Part shown: one piece after another, positions 7,783 through 14,829 of the stretch
Numbering within the stretch: position 1 is the first letter of the stretch
Layout: each line of letters opens with the position of its first letter
Assembly (NCBI GenBank): GCA_029882335.1
Contig: JAOUKW010000055.1
Coordinates: 1 to 15,470, forward strand
Origin: Candidatus Heimdallarchaeota archaeon
GTDB lineage: Archaea; Asgardarchaeota; Heimdallarchaeia; Heimdallarchaeales; Kariarchaeaceae
Direction of reading: 5' to 3'
DNA: 15,470 nucleotides
The notes under the pieces: generated by a model
Seen by the model: the letters and a program-made list of their open reading frames with translations, nothing else
Told to the model about the DNA's origin: nothing
The model's database searches: none
Translations under genes and position numbers: made by a program

Positions 7783-8457
7783 ATGCAACAACTTGACACT
7801 CAATTACTAGGAGATCGAATTTTATTTATATCTGCTCATGACGACGATTCATTGATTGGTTGCGGTGGTCTAATTTCAAATTTAATTAATTTGAATAAAG
7901 AAATCTACACTATCATATTTACTGATGGTTCATTAGGTTACACAAGAGAATCCGATAAAAATGAAATAGTTGAACGAAGAAAAAGGGAATGTATTGAGAT
8001 ATACACACACAATCAAAATAATGTGGTATTTTTTGATTTACCCGATATGTCATTAAATAATTATGAATGCTGGGAAACTATTACTGGTGATAAAGGTGGT
8101 TATCAATTACTATTCTATCATTTGAGAAAAATTCGACCTGATTCTGTTTTTATACCTCATCACTATGATCGTCATCCAGATCATCAATCTGTTAATCGTA
8201 TAGCTAAAATTATTTGTTGGCAAGTAACACAACCGATTCTTCCCGATTATGGAAAACCTTTATCGCAATTAAATTTGTATGCATATCAGGTTTGGGATAA
8301 AATAAAGGGGGCAGCTGTTGAATATATATTAAATAAGAGAGATCAAGAATTCAAGAAAAATACTTTACAGAAATTCAAATCACAACAATTAATTATTAAC
8401 CAATTTATCTCTGATGAAACAAATCTTTTGAGAGAACACTATCAATTAATATCATGA
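7783..8457 (+). CDS. PIG-L/LmbE-family zinc deacetylase
   Basis: 224 residues from ATG 7783; an in-frame TTG at 7765 extends it by 6 residues, but a TATA box just upstream favours the ATG. PIG-L enzymes remove acetyl groups from N-acetylglucosamine-type amides on lipids or thiols (GlcNAc-PI, mycothiol and bacillithiol precursors). The family's zinc motif 'AHPDD' appears as AHDDD (18-22), keeping His19, the base Asp21 and ligand Asp22 while replacing Pro with Asp. The second motif HPDHQ (131-135) supplies the third ligand. FTDGS (46-50) and CGG (27-29) are also typical. No membrane segment is seen. The substrate is unknown; in an archaeon a sugar amide on a glycolipid or a glycan is plausible. 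It stands alone, ending two bases from the convergent methyltransferase gene. Confidence 0.9.
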   Translation: MQQLDTQLLGDRILFISAHDDDSLIGCGGLISNLINLNKEIYTIIFTDGSLGYTRESDKNEIVERRKRECIEIYTHNQNNVVFFDLPDMSLNNYECWETITGDKGGYQLLFYHLRKIRPDSVFIPHHYDRHPDHQSVNRIAKIICWQVTQPILPDYGKPLSQLNLYAYQVWDKIKGAAVEYILNKRDQEFKKNTLQKFKSQQLIINQFISDETNLLREHYQLIS

Positions 8458-8459
8458 AA

Positions 8460-9227
8460 TTAATTTTTTCGAGCTAAAACATAGATGTTTTGTGTTGTAA
8501 TTATCCATTCATTTTCTTCTTGGTGATAGGTAGTTTCTGAGGTATATTTATGGTGATTTTCCTCGATTAAAGAAATAATAGCATTGATGTCTTGCTCTGG
8601 TGTGTTCATCCTTTCTGTCCACCATCCTAATGGCCAAACTTTAGTTTTAACATGCATTTTTTCAATAGTACAGTCATTACCCTCAAAAAACTTCATCCAT
8701 TGTAATTTACTGTATGTTTGAAGATGAGATTTATCTCTTAATTTTTCAATTTTATTAATAAACTTAGCTGCTTGTGCTTCTTCTGGGGCCTTGGTATCTT
8801 GAATAAAGATATAACCTCCTTGTTTTGTAACAGAAATCATATTTTTAATAGCTTTGTTAATATCTGAAAAATGATGTGGTGCAATCCTTGAAGTTACTAA
8901 ATCAAATGAATTTGCTTCAAATGGTATTTCGTGAGCGTCGATACTTTGAGTAGAGAGATTTGTAATTTTCTTTTCAATGGCTATTTCTGCTGTTTTAGTC
9001 AGCATTTCTTGAGTGATATCCGAGGCTATTACTTTTGAGACCTCTGGTGCTAATTTATGGGCTAGATGACCAGTACCCGTCGCAATATCTAACATCGACC
9101 AACTTTTATTAGGATTGATAAAATATACAATAAAATCTAAATCTTCTTTATCTGAATGAATTCGTGAGGTTACATACTTGTCTGCTACTTTACCAAATTG
9201 TTGCTTTGATAATTCTTCATTGTTCAT
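8460..9227 (-). CDS. Class I SAM-dependent methyltransferase (UbiE/YcgJ-like)
   Basis: 255 residues from ATG 9227; an upstream in-frame TTG at 9236 adds only three residues and is less likely. The SAM-binding motif I is DIATGTGHLA (47-56), followed by the acidic end of strand 2 (IASD, Asp70). VTSRIAPHHF and the GGYIFIQDT strand are motifs IV/V of the Methyltransf_11 type. The order 'APHHF...KQGGYIFIQDTKAPEE...IEKLRDKSHLQTYS' closely follows YcgJ-like bacterial and archaeal enzymes, which are small-molecule methyltransferases of mostly unknown substrate. The true substrate cannot be read from the sequence. It lies alone between the deacetylase and the DNA methyltransferase gene, separated from the latter by about 90 AT-rich bases, so a separate promoter is likely. 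Confidence 0.88.
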   Translation of the reverse strand: MNNEELSKQQFGKVADKYVTSRIHSDKEDLDFIVYFINPNKSWSMLDIATGTGHLAHKLAPEVSKVIASDITQEMLTKTAEIAIEKKITNLSTQSIDAHEIPFEANSFDLVTSRIAPHHFSDINKAIKNMISVTKQGGYIFIQDTKAPEEAQAAKFINKIEKLRDKSHLQTYSKLQWMKFFEGNDCTIEKMHVKTKVWPLGWWTERMNTPEQDINAIISLIEENHHKYTSETTYHQEENEWIITTQNIYVLARKN

Positions 9228-9317
9228 TTTGTACAAAATAAATAGATTCTATTTAATTATTTAGATTACTACTTAGATAGGAAAGTAAAAGATTAGGAAT
9301 GATTTAGTTTGGCATTA

Positions 9318-10415
9318 TTATTTAAAATTTTTAATCAATAAATGACTGGTTTCTCGTTCATTTCTTCCTCGTACATTATATGTATATTGCTTGTCATATC
9401 TTATTATTTCGATATTTGGGTCGTTTACCTGTGCTTGCTTATACAAATCTGTGACAAAACCATTTCCTTGTATAATTAATAACCAGTTTGCAGAACAATT
9501 TGTTAAGAATGTTGATAATCTAATTTGGTCTTTTTTATCGAATACATTGTTTCCATAATTTTTAAATGTGGAATCATAAGGAGGGTCTAAAAATATAAAA
9601 TCATTTGAGTTTAGTTGGAATTGTGATAAAAACTCAATGAAATCTAAGTTATAAAATTGTATGTTATCCAAGATTGATGCTGTATCGGGTGACAGCAATT
9701 TTTCTATCTTGCTAGTAATATCCTTATTATTATAATTAATACCCCCATATGGTATGTTATATTGACCATTTGCGTTGAATCTAAACATCGATCCATAACA
9801 AAATTCTCTGATAAAATAAAATACAGCTGGATTTAACTGTTGATTTTTATTAAATATTTCATCACGCAAATAAAAATAATACGCAGATTTAACTGCTGTT
9901 TCCAAGTGGTTGAAAAGCTCATCAGGTGAAAATATTTTATTATGTTTCAGTTGAAGATCAAATATCCTTCTTGATTTAGAGTGGACTGATTGAATTAAAA
10001 TTTCTGTGAATTTCTTACTCTCCACCATTGATAATGTATCAATTGTTTCTTGTGATTGTCTATTCTCGATTTCTAAGGAATTAATAAATTGATTAATTTC
10101 ATCTCTTTTCAATTCAGTGAAATTAGTAACAAACTCATCTGAAAGTTTATTTGATAAAATTTTTAGATTATTCCAATCAGTATTTAATTTTAATAATTCT
10201 GAAACCAATTTAATTGATTTTGTTTTAATCGAATTATAAAAATTTATCAAAGGTGTGTCTATATCATTAACAAATGCTGTTTTTGGTTCAAGATTGAAAC
10301 AAACTGCACCTCCACCGAAAAATGGTTCAAAATATCTATTGAAATTTGGGATATGAGTGAGTATTCGGTTTAACTCTGTTGTTTTTCCACCAGGCCATTT
10401 AATTAAAGGTTTCAT
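9318..10415 (-). CDS. dam: DNA adenine N6-methyltransferase, Dam/D12 class
   Basis: 365 residues. It transfers a methyl group from SAM to adenine N6 in a specific DNA site. It opens with PLIKWPGGKTTEL (3-15), the D12-class SAM motif, then FEPFFGGGAVCFNL (29-42). The catalytic DPPY is at 277-280, and RFNANGQYNIPYGG (212-225) is the conserved block before it. This order is the Dam/DpnM/MboIA class. It is about 80-90 residues longer than Dam or DpnM; the extra length sits between about 70 and 175 in a charged helical stretch where the DNA-recognition domain lies. The start is 4 bases after the stop of the biotin ligase gene, so it is probably the last gene of the mutase operon. No restriction endonuclease is seen beside it, so it is either an orphan methylase or part of a dispersed restriction-modification system. 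The target site is unknown. Confidence 0.93.
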   Translation of the reverse strand: MKPLIKWPGGKTTELNRILTHIPNFNRYFEPFFGGGAVCFNLEPKTAFVNDIDTPLINFYNSIKTKSIKLVSELLKLNTDWNNLKILSNKLSDEFVTNFTELKRDEINQFINSLEIENRQSQETIDTLSMVESKKFTEILIQSVHSKSRRIFDLQLKHNKIFSPDELFNHLETAVKSAYYFYLRDEIFNKNQQLNPAVFYFIREFCYGSMFRFNANGQYNIPYGGINYNNKDITSKIEKLLSPDTASILDNIQFYNLDFIEFLSQFQLNSNDFIFLDPPYDSTFKNYGNNVFDKKDQIRLSTFLTNCSANWLLIIQGNGFVTDLYKQAQVNDPNIEIIRYDKQYTYNVRGRNERETSHLLIKNFK

Positions 10416-10419
10416 ATTT

Positions 10420-11010
10420 TTATACCTGCTGATTTAAAATGTTAGTAGTTAAATAACTGATTATTTTCAGTGCCAAATTGGCTGCTATAACTGGTAAATC
10501 GGGTAAATTATCACAATGGTCTGATAATTTTGTCGCTATATTACTGATTGTTGGGGGTAATTCGTTAAATACATTTAAACCTATACCTATCACAATTTGT
10601 TGTAGTTTATTGTCAATTACTTTGCCCTCCACTAATAGACCACAAACTTTCAATTCATTGATCTTAATATCATTTGGATACTTAATCTCACATTCTACTA
10701 ATTCTGATAGGAATTCATGGATTACATGAATTAATGGTGTCGATAGTTCTTGAACTTCTAATATTTCTCTAACCGCAATTGACATCCAAATGCCACCAAT
10801 TGGAGATTCCCATTCTCTTTTTTGTCTTCCTCTACCTTGAGATTGTGTCTCAGATAGAATAACAACTTTTTCATAATAATTCAATAAATAATCTGCTTCA
10901 TCATTGGTTGATCCAACAATTGGAATTGAACGTATTTCCCATTGATGTGGATCAATTTCTGTTTCCTGTAATTTTCGATGAAGTTCAGTGATAAAAGTTA
11001 GATATTTCAT
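10420..11010 (-). CDS. birA: Biotin-[acyl-CoA carboxylase] ligase, without DNA-binding domain
   Basis: 196 residues. It activates biotin with ATP to biotinyl-AMP and attaches it to the lysine of the carboxylase carrier protein. Visible motifs are STNDEA (34-39), the biotinyl-AMP loop SQGRGRQKREW (57-67), GGIWMSI (72-78), KYPNDI (110-115), the catalytic-lysine segment KVCGLLVEG (Lys121), and IGIGLNV (141-147). The N-terminal helix-turn-helix of E. coli BirA is missing, and the short C-terminal domain is reduced or absent, so it is a pure ligase with no repressor role. It lies 4 bases after the epimerase stop and 4 bases before the dam start, inside the mutase operon. That fits its client, a biotin-dependent propionyl-CoA carboxylase whose carboxyltransferase gene is about 3 kb away. 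Confidence 0.92.
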   Translation of the reverse strand: MKYLTFITELHRKLQETEIDPHQWEIRSIPIVGSTNDEADYLLNYYEKVVILSETQSQGRGRQKREWESPIGGIWMSIAVREILEVQELSTPLIHVIHEFLSELVECEIKYPNDIKINELKVCGLLVEGKVIDNKLQQIVIGIGLNVFNELPPTISNIATKLSDHCDNLPDLPVIAANLALKIISYLTTNILNQQV

Positions 11011-11014
11011 ATAT

Positions 11015-11410
11015 TTACTTCTCTTCTAATTCAATTAGTACATTAAAAGTATCCTTGGGATGAAAAAATACCACTCTTTTATTTTTAGCCCCGATAAATG
11101 GGTCTCCTAGTATTCTAACGCCTGTATTCTTGATTTTTTCAATTAAATTATCAAATTCATCTGTTTCTATACATAAATGATGAATTCCTCCTCCTTTTTG
11201 AGATAAAAACTTTGAAATAGGTGTATCATCACCTACCGGTTCAAGTAATTCAATGCTTGTACCACCAAAATTGATAAAAGATGTACTAACTTTCTGAGAT
11301 TCTACTTGGTGATTTTCACTTGCGATACCTCCAGTAATCAATTCAAATAATGATTTTGCATTTTCAATATTTTCTACTGCAATGGCTATATGAGCTAGCG
11401 AATTTGTCAT
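11015..11410 (-). CDS. mce: Methylmalonyl-CoA epimerase
   Basis: 131 residues from ATG 11410. The open frame extends to 11533, but that extra 41-residue segment would overlap the mutase gene and has no homology to the family, while the chosen start gives the standard MTNSLAHIAIAVEN opening. It interconverts (S)- and (R)-methylmalonyl-CoA between carboxylase and mutase. It is a vicinal-oxygen-chelate fold protein of two glyoxalase-like modules. Expected metal ligands are His7 (LAHIAIAV), one of the pair in GGGIHHLCIE (77-78), and Glu127 in VLIELEE. GDPFIGAKNKRVVFFHPKD (102-120) is the typical C-terminal signature. The gap to the mutase stop is 61 bases, the largest within the operon, and the biotin ligase starts 4 bases downstream. 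Confidence 0.95.
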   Translation of the reverse strand: MTNSLAHIAIAVENIENAKSLFELITGGIASENHQVESQKVSTSFINFGGTSIELLEPVGDDTPISKFLSQKGGGIHHLCIETDEFDNLIEKIKNTGVRILGDPFIGAKNKRVVFFHPKDTFNVLIELEEK

Positions 11411-11471
11411 AACTTTTAATTCACATTTTTTTTTATTAGTATTATCAAAGATATCCTCAAATTCGTGAATT

Positions 11472-13037
11472 TTAAATGAAAGAGGGTGGTTGATATTTGC
11501 CAAATACTTCTCGTAATTTACTACAAATTTCACCTATACTTGCTCTTGATCTCACACAATCAATTACAAACGGAAATATATTCTCATTTTTTATAGCAGC
11601 TTCTTTTAACCTGTCTAGATTTTCTAAAACCGCGTTATTATCTCGATTTATTTTGATTGAATTTAGAAACTCAATTTGTGCATCTCCAATACTATCATCT
11701 ATTTTAAGTAATTCTGGTTTTGTATGATCATCTTGTTTATATTTATTTACACCCACAACAATTCTTTCTTGTTTTTCCAATAGTTTTTCATGTACATATG
11801 CTGATTCATGAATTTTACTTTGAATAATCCCTTTATTAATCGCTTCAATTACTCCAATATTTTCAATTTCTTTGATTAGTTTCAATGATTCCTCTTCCAA
11901 TTTATCAGTTAACCATTCCACATAAAATGAACCACCTAATGGGTCTGTGGTGTTTATCACTCCACTCTCAGTCGCAATGATCTGTTGAGTTCTTAAAGCA
12001 GTTATTGCCGAGTTATCAGTAGGTAGGGCTAATGCTTCATCTTTTGAATTTGTATGTAAAGATTGGGTACCTCCAAGAACTGCTGAAAGTGCTTGAAGGG
12101 TAACTCGAACTATGTTATTTTCCTGTTGTTGTGCTGTTAGTGTTGATCCGGCAGTTTGAGTATGGAATCTTAACATCATTGATTTTTCGTTTTTAGCAGA
12201 AAAATCTTCTTTCATCATTTTTGCCCACATTCTTCTTGCAGCTCTAAATTTGGCTATTTCTTCAAAAAAATCATTATGTGCATTAAAGAAAAATGAGAGT
12301 CTATCTGCAAAACTATCTATATCTAAGCCACTTTTTAGTGCTGCTCTGACATACTCACGTGCATTTGTCAATGTAAATGCTAATTCCTGTATCGCTGTAG
12401 ATCCTGCTTCTCTGATGTGATATCCCGAGATTGATATTGTATTGAATTTTGGTAGATATTCTGAACAATATGAGAAAATATCTGTGATTAATCTCATTGA
12501 TGGCTCTGGTGGGAATATATATGTACCTCTAGCAATATACTCTTTTAAAATGTCATTTTGAATAGTTCCTCTTAATTCTTTTGGATTAATTCCATTTTCT
12601 TCGGCCACAACAATATACATAGCTAATAAAATCATTGCAGGTGCATTTATTGTCATGGATGTTGATACTTCTCCGAGATTAATATTATTAAATAATATCT
12701 TCATATCCTCAACAGTATCTATTGCCACACCCACTTTTCCAATTTCTCCCTTAACAAATGGATCATCTGAATCGTATCCCATCTGGGTTGGTAAATCAAA
12801 TGCAACAGATAGGCCTGTTTGACCTCGTTTTAATAAAAGTTGAAATCGATTGTTTGTTTCTTTAGCAGTTGAAAATCCCGAATATTGTCTCATAGTCCAG
12901 GTTCTTCCCCGATACATTGTTGGATACACACCTCTTGTGTATGGAAATTCTCCTGGATTTGAATTATCTATTACTTCATGATTTTCAATTAAATTTGGTA
13001 CTTCGATACCTGATAATGTTTTTTTTATTTCTTTCAT
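11472..13037 (-). CDS. mcmA1: Methylmalonyl-CoA mutase, catalytic (large) subunit
   Basis: 521 residues from ATG 13037; an in-frame TTG at 13049 would add 4 residues and overlap the upstream gene by 8 bases. It converts (R)-methylmalonyl-CoA to succinyl-CoA using adenosylcobalamin held by the separate small subunit. The TIM-barrel domain begins with FPYTRGVYPTMYRGRTWTMR (31-50) and QYSGFSTAKETN. The Tyr of RQYSGF (Tyr52) and Arg182 of PPEPSMRL correspond to the residues that mark methylmalonyl-CoA mutase, in contrast to isobutyryl-CoA mutase. SGYHIREAGST (204-214) holds the active-site Tyr-His pair. The N-terminus before the barrel is about 40 residues shorter than in typical archaeal large subunits, so the subunit-clasping extension may be reduced. 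It starts 4 bases after the small-subunit stop. The MeaB/ArgK G-protein chaperone, often nearby, is not in the window. Confidence 0.96.
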   Translation of the reverse strand: MKEIKKTLSGIEVPNLIENHEVIDNSNPGEFPYTRGVYPTMYRGRTWTMRQYSGFSTAKETNNRFQLLLKRGQTGLSVAFDLPTQMGYDSDDPFVKGEIGKVGVAIDTVEDMKILFNNINLGEVSTSMTINAPAMILLAMYIVVAEENGINPKELRGTIQNDILKEYIARGTYIFPPEPSMRLITDIFSYCSEYLPKFNTISISGYHIREAGSTAIQELAFTLTNAREYVRAALKSGLDIDSFADRLSFFFNAHNDFFEEIAKFRAARRMWAKMMKEDFSAKNEKSMMLRFHTQTAGSTLTAQQQENNIVRVTLQALSAVLGGTQSLHTNSKDEALALPTDNSAITALRTQQIIATESGVINTTDPLGGSFYVEWLTDKLEEESLKLIKEIENIGVIEAINKGIIQSKIHESAYVHEKLLEKQERIVVGVNKYKQDDHTKPELLKIDDSIGDAQIEFLNSIKINRDNNAVLENLDRLKEAAIKNENIFPFVIDCVRSRASIGEICSKLREVFGKYQPPSFI

Positions 13038-13041
13038 ATCA

Positions 13042-13458
13042 TCATCCAACTATTGGTTTTACGTTAGTTTTTACAAATTCAACAACTTCACTTAATGGAG
13101 TTCCTGGTCCAAATATGCCTTTTACTCCTTTTTCTTTTAACATTGATGCATCTTCATCAGGAATAATACCTCCACCAAAAACAATAATATCTTCTGCTTG
13201 TTTTTGAATCAATAGTTCAAGCACTCTCATGAATAAATAGTTATGTGCTCCTGATAAAACAGATAATCCGATTGCATTAGCATCTTCTTGTATGGCTATT
13301 TCTACAATACTTTCTGGAGATTGATGCAGTCCTGTATAGATAACCTCCATTCCTGCATCACGTAATGCTTGTGCAACTACTTTTGCACCTCGATCATGCC
13401 CATCTAATCCGGGTTTTGCAATAACTACTCTAATTCTAGGTGTGTTGCTTGAAATCAT
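13042..13458 (-). CDS. mcmA2: Methylmalonyl-CoA mutase, B12-binding (small) subunit
   Basis: 138 residues, the standard length for the stand-alone B12 module. It binds adenosylcobalamin base-off/His-on and caps the catalytic barrel. The cobalt-ligand motif DxHxxG is DGHDRG (19-24) with His21. The following SxL element (GLSVLSGAHN) and the GG element (FGGGIIPDED) hold the nucleotide tail. It is the first gene of the operon. An AGAGGT ribosome binding site lies 9 bases before the ATG. It is encoded directly upstream of the large subunit, which favours balanced synthesis of the two chains; in many archaea the two genes are further apart or in the opposite order. Confidence 0.95.
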   Translation of the reverse strand: MISSNTPRIRVVIAKPGLDGHDRGAKVVAQALRDAGMEVIYTGLHQSPESIVEIAIQEDANAIGLSVLSGAHNYLFMRVLELLIQKQAEDIIVFGGGIIPDEDASMLKEKGVKGIFGPGTPLSEVVEFVKTNVKPIVG

Positions 13459-13467
13459 CTATCTAAT

Positions 13468-13473
13468 ACCTCT
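13468..13473 (-). promoter_or_regulatory. Ribosome binding site of the mutase small subunit gene
   Basis: On the minus strand AGAGGT lies 9 bases before the ATG at 13458. It supports this start and implies that the mRNA of the operon has a leader, unlike the seemingly leaderless genes elsewhere in the window. Confidence 0.5.
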
Positions 13474-13554
13474 TTGAATTACTATAATTTTAAGTTCGCT
13501 TTTATTACCAATACATTCTAACTATAGGATATCATTCATTATGGTAATAAAGAT

Positions 13555-13622
13555 GAGCTAGTTGACTCACAAACAATCATTGTTACCCAAATGGGATCTC
13601 CTGCTGCTTCTTTTACTAGCTC
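13555..13622. other. GC-richer island closed by an 8-base inverted repeat (candidate structured RNA or gene remnant)
   Basis: GAGCTAGT (13555-13562) and ACTAGCTC (13615-13622) are perfect inverse complements bounding 68 bases. Inside are AACAAT-C-ATTGTT and CCC-AAAT-GGG small hairpins. G+C is about 43%, against roughly 20-25% in the surrounding spacer. It is not a tRNA: no T-loop, no CCA and no cloverleaf. On the minus strand one frame is open for about 33 codons across and beyond it (reading ELVKEAAGDPIWVTMIVCE) but has no start codon upstream, so a decayed gene piece is equally possible. Confidence 0.35.
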
Positions 13623-13707
13623 TATATTGAATATCTCATTTTAGTTACTATATATTATTATAATAACAGTTGAATTCGCTTCAATTAAATAATAATTACG
13701 CTAAATT

Positions 13708-13713
13708 AAAAAA
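13708..13713 (-). terminator. Candidate poly-U terminator of the ribosomal gene transcript
   Basis: The minus-strand transcript would contain a run of six U here, flanked by further U-rich sequence, about 72 bases after the L2 stop. Archaeal termination often uses U-tracts without a hairpin. The AT-rich context weakens the call. Confidence 0.3.
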
Positions 13714-13784
13714 TTAAATTGATGTTATTATTTTATTATAATTTAAGCTAAATTTTTCAAAAGATAGATTTGTTTTATGTTATT

Positions 13785-14549
13785 TTAAAGGTCTTTTTTA
13801 GAGTTTTTATCAATAGCTTGTCTTCCTCGTTTGAAACCAGTTCTTCGAGCTGCAATCAAACCAACCTTTCTACCTGGTGGTGCATTTCTACTAATTGTAG
13901 TAGGTTTGTGGGGACTTTGATGTGATCCACCACCGTGTGGATGGAATGCAACAGGCATAGCTACACCTCTTACCTTGGGATAACGTAATCCTTTGGCTTT
14001 TCTTGCATGTGATTTTGTACCTGCTTTGAGGAATGGCTTTGTTACTCGACCTCCACCAGCAACAATTCCAACTGTTGCTCTACATTCGAGTGGAAGCTTT
14101 TTGAACTTTCCACTAGGTAGTTTTATTATTGCAAATTTATCATTTTTTGAATCAATTATTGCAGATGCTCCACCTGTTCTAACTAATTTTCCTCCGTCTC
14201 CTTTTCTTAATTCAAGATTAAAAACTGGAGTTCTTATAGGAATTGCGACTAATGGTAATACATTACCTGCCTTAATCTCCGCAGTTGCACCATAATAGAT
14301 TTTATTACCTACCGTTACACCTTCTGCTGGAAGAATATATGTTTGGTATCCATCGAAAAATTTAATTTTTGCTAATGGAGCTCCTCTTCCAGGTTCATGA
14401 TATAAATCTAATATTTCTGCATAAAATGAATCATTATATTCTTCCTTTGAAATCTTTCTATACTTAATAGGTGAGATTCTTTTGTGTCCAGCTGCTCTAT
14501 AAACTGGTGATCCGTGACCTCTTTTTTGAGATATTATTCTTTTACCCAT
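13785..14549 (-). CDS. rpl2: 50S ribosomal protein L2 (uL2), archaeal type
   Basis: 254 residues, slightly longer than usual for archaea (about 240) through a charged tail ending KNSKKDL. It binds 23S rRNA near the peptidyl transferase centre and is needed for subunit joining. The opening MGKRIISQKRGHGSPVYRA is the archaeal/eukaryotic form. The C-terminal loop HPHGGG (203-208) contains the conserved functional histidine, followed by NAPPGRKVGLIAARRTG (222-238), nearly identical to eukaryotic L8. The residues just before the loop (AMPVAF) differ from the usual MNPVEH/MNAVDH. It starts 10 bases after the L23 stop with GTGATG, an SD-like element, just before the ATG. In most archaea S19 follows directly; here a long spacer and the mutase operon follow instead. 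Confidence 0.97.
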   Translation of the reverse strand: MGKRIISQKRGHGSPVYRAAGHKRISPIKYRKISKEEYNDSFYAEILDLYHEPGRGAPLAKIKFFDGYQTYILPAEGVTVGNKIYYGATAEIKAGNVLPLVAIPIRTPVFNLELRKGDGGKLVRTGGASAIIDSKNDKFAIIKLPSGKFKKLPLECRATVGIVAGGGRVTKPFLKAGTKSHARKAKGLRYPKVRGVAMPVAFHPHGGGSHQSPHKPTTISRNAPPGRKVGLIAARRTGFKRGRQAIDKNSKKDL

Positions 14550-14559
14550 TTTTCATCAC

Positions 14560-14823
14560 TTATCCAAATAAATTCAACTCAGTAGCTAAGTCTCCAGCAG
14601 AATATTCATTCGCTAAGGTACATATTGCCCTTTTGATACCTAGGGGTGTAATAAGTGTGTTAACTTTAACCACTCTTACATTGTATAATTCTTCTACTGC
14701 TTTTTTGATTCTTGGCTTATTTGCATCTTTAGCAACTTCAAATACAATTTTATTTTGTATTTCAATCATGTCATATACTGATTCAGTTATAACCGGTTTT
14801 AAAATTACTTCATAGTTTTTCAT
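14560..14823 (-). CDS. rpl23: 50S ribosomal protein L23 (uL23), archaeal type
   Basis: 87 residues, the usual archaeal length. It binds 23S rRNA domain III at the exit of the peptide tunnel, where it forms the docking site for SRP and other nascent-chain factors. The family core is clear: VILKPVITESVYDMIE (5-20), then NKPRIKKAVEELYNVRVVKV (35-54) and NTLITPLGIKRAICTL. It starts six bases after the L4 stop, in the standard L4-L23-L2 order, so all three are one transcription unit. Confidence 0.97.
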   Translation of the reverse strand: MKNYEVILKPVITESVYDMIEIQNKIVFEVAKDANKPRIKKAVEELYNVRVVKVNTLITPLGIKRAICTLANEYSAGDLATELNLFG

Positions 14824-14829
14824 TGTTTA

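Larger units (their letters stand above)
13459..13784. other. 326-base gene-free spacer between ribosomal and mutase operons
   Basis: Mostly AT-rich and without a convincing gene. Both flanking genes are on the minus strand, so it should hold the end of the ribosomal transcript and the promoter of the mutase operon. It contains one GC-richer island at 13555-13622, closed by an 8-base inverted repeat. Minus-strand TTAAAATTATAG at about 13484-13495 could be a TATA element for the mutase operon, but similar strings are common here. Confidence 0.6.

Noticed and set aside
11411..11533. 41-residue N-terminal extension of the epimerase reading frame
   Set aside because: It overlaps the end of the mutase gene and shows no family similarity, while ATG 11410 gives the standard epimerase start.
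13555..13622. tRNA gene suggested by 8-base closing arms and a size of 68
   Set aside because: No T-loop consensus, no D-arm or anticodon arm in the right place, and the internal hairpins do not form a cloverleaf on either strand.
13459..13784. Cobalamin riboswitch upstream of the B12-dependent mutase genes
   Set aside because: No B12-box (GCCACTG-like) or matching stem pattern is seen; the spacer is mostly A and T.
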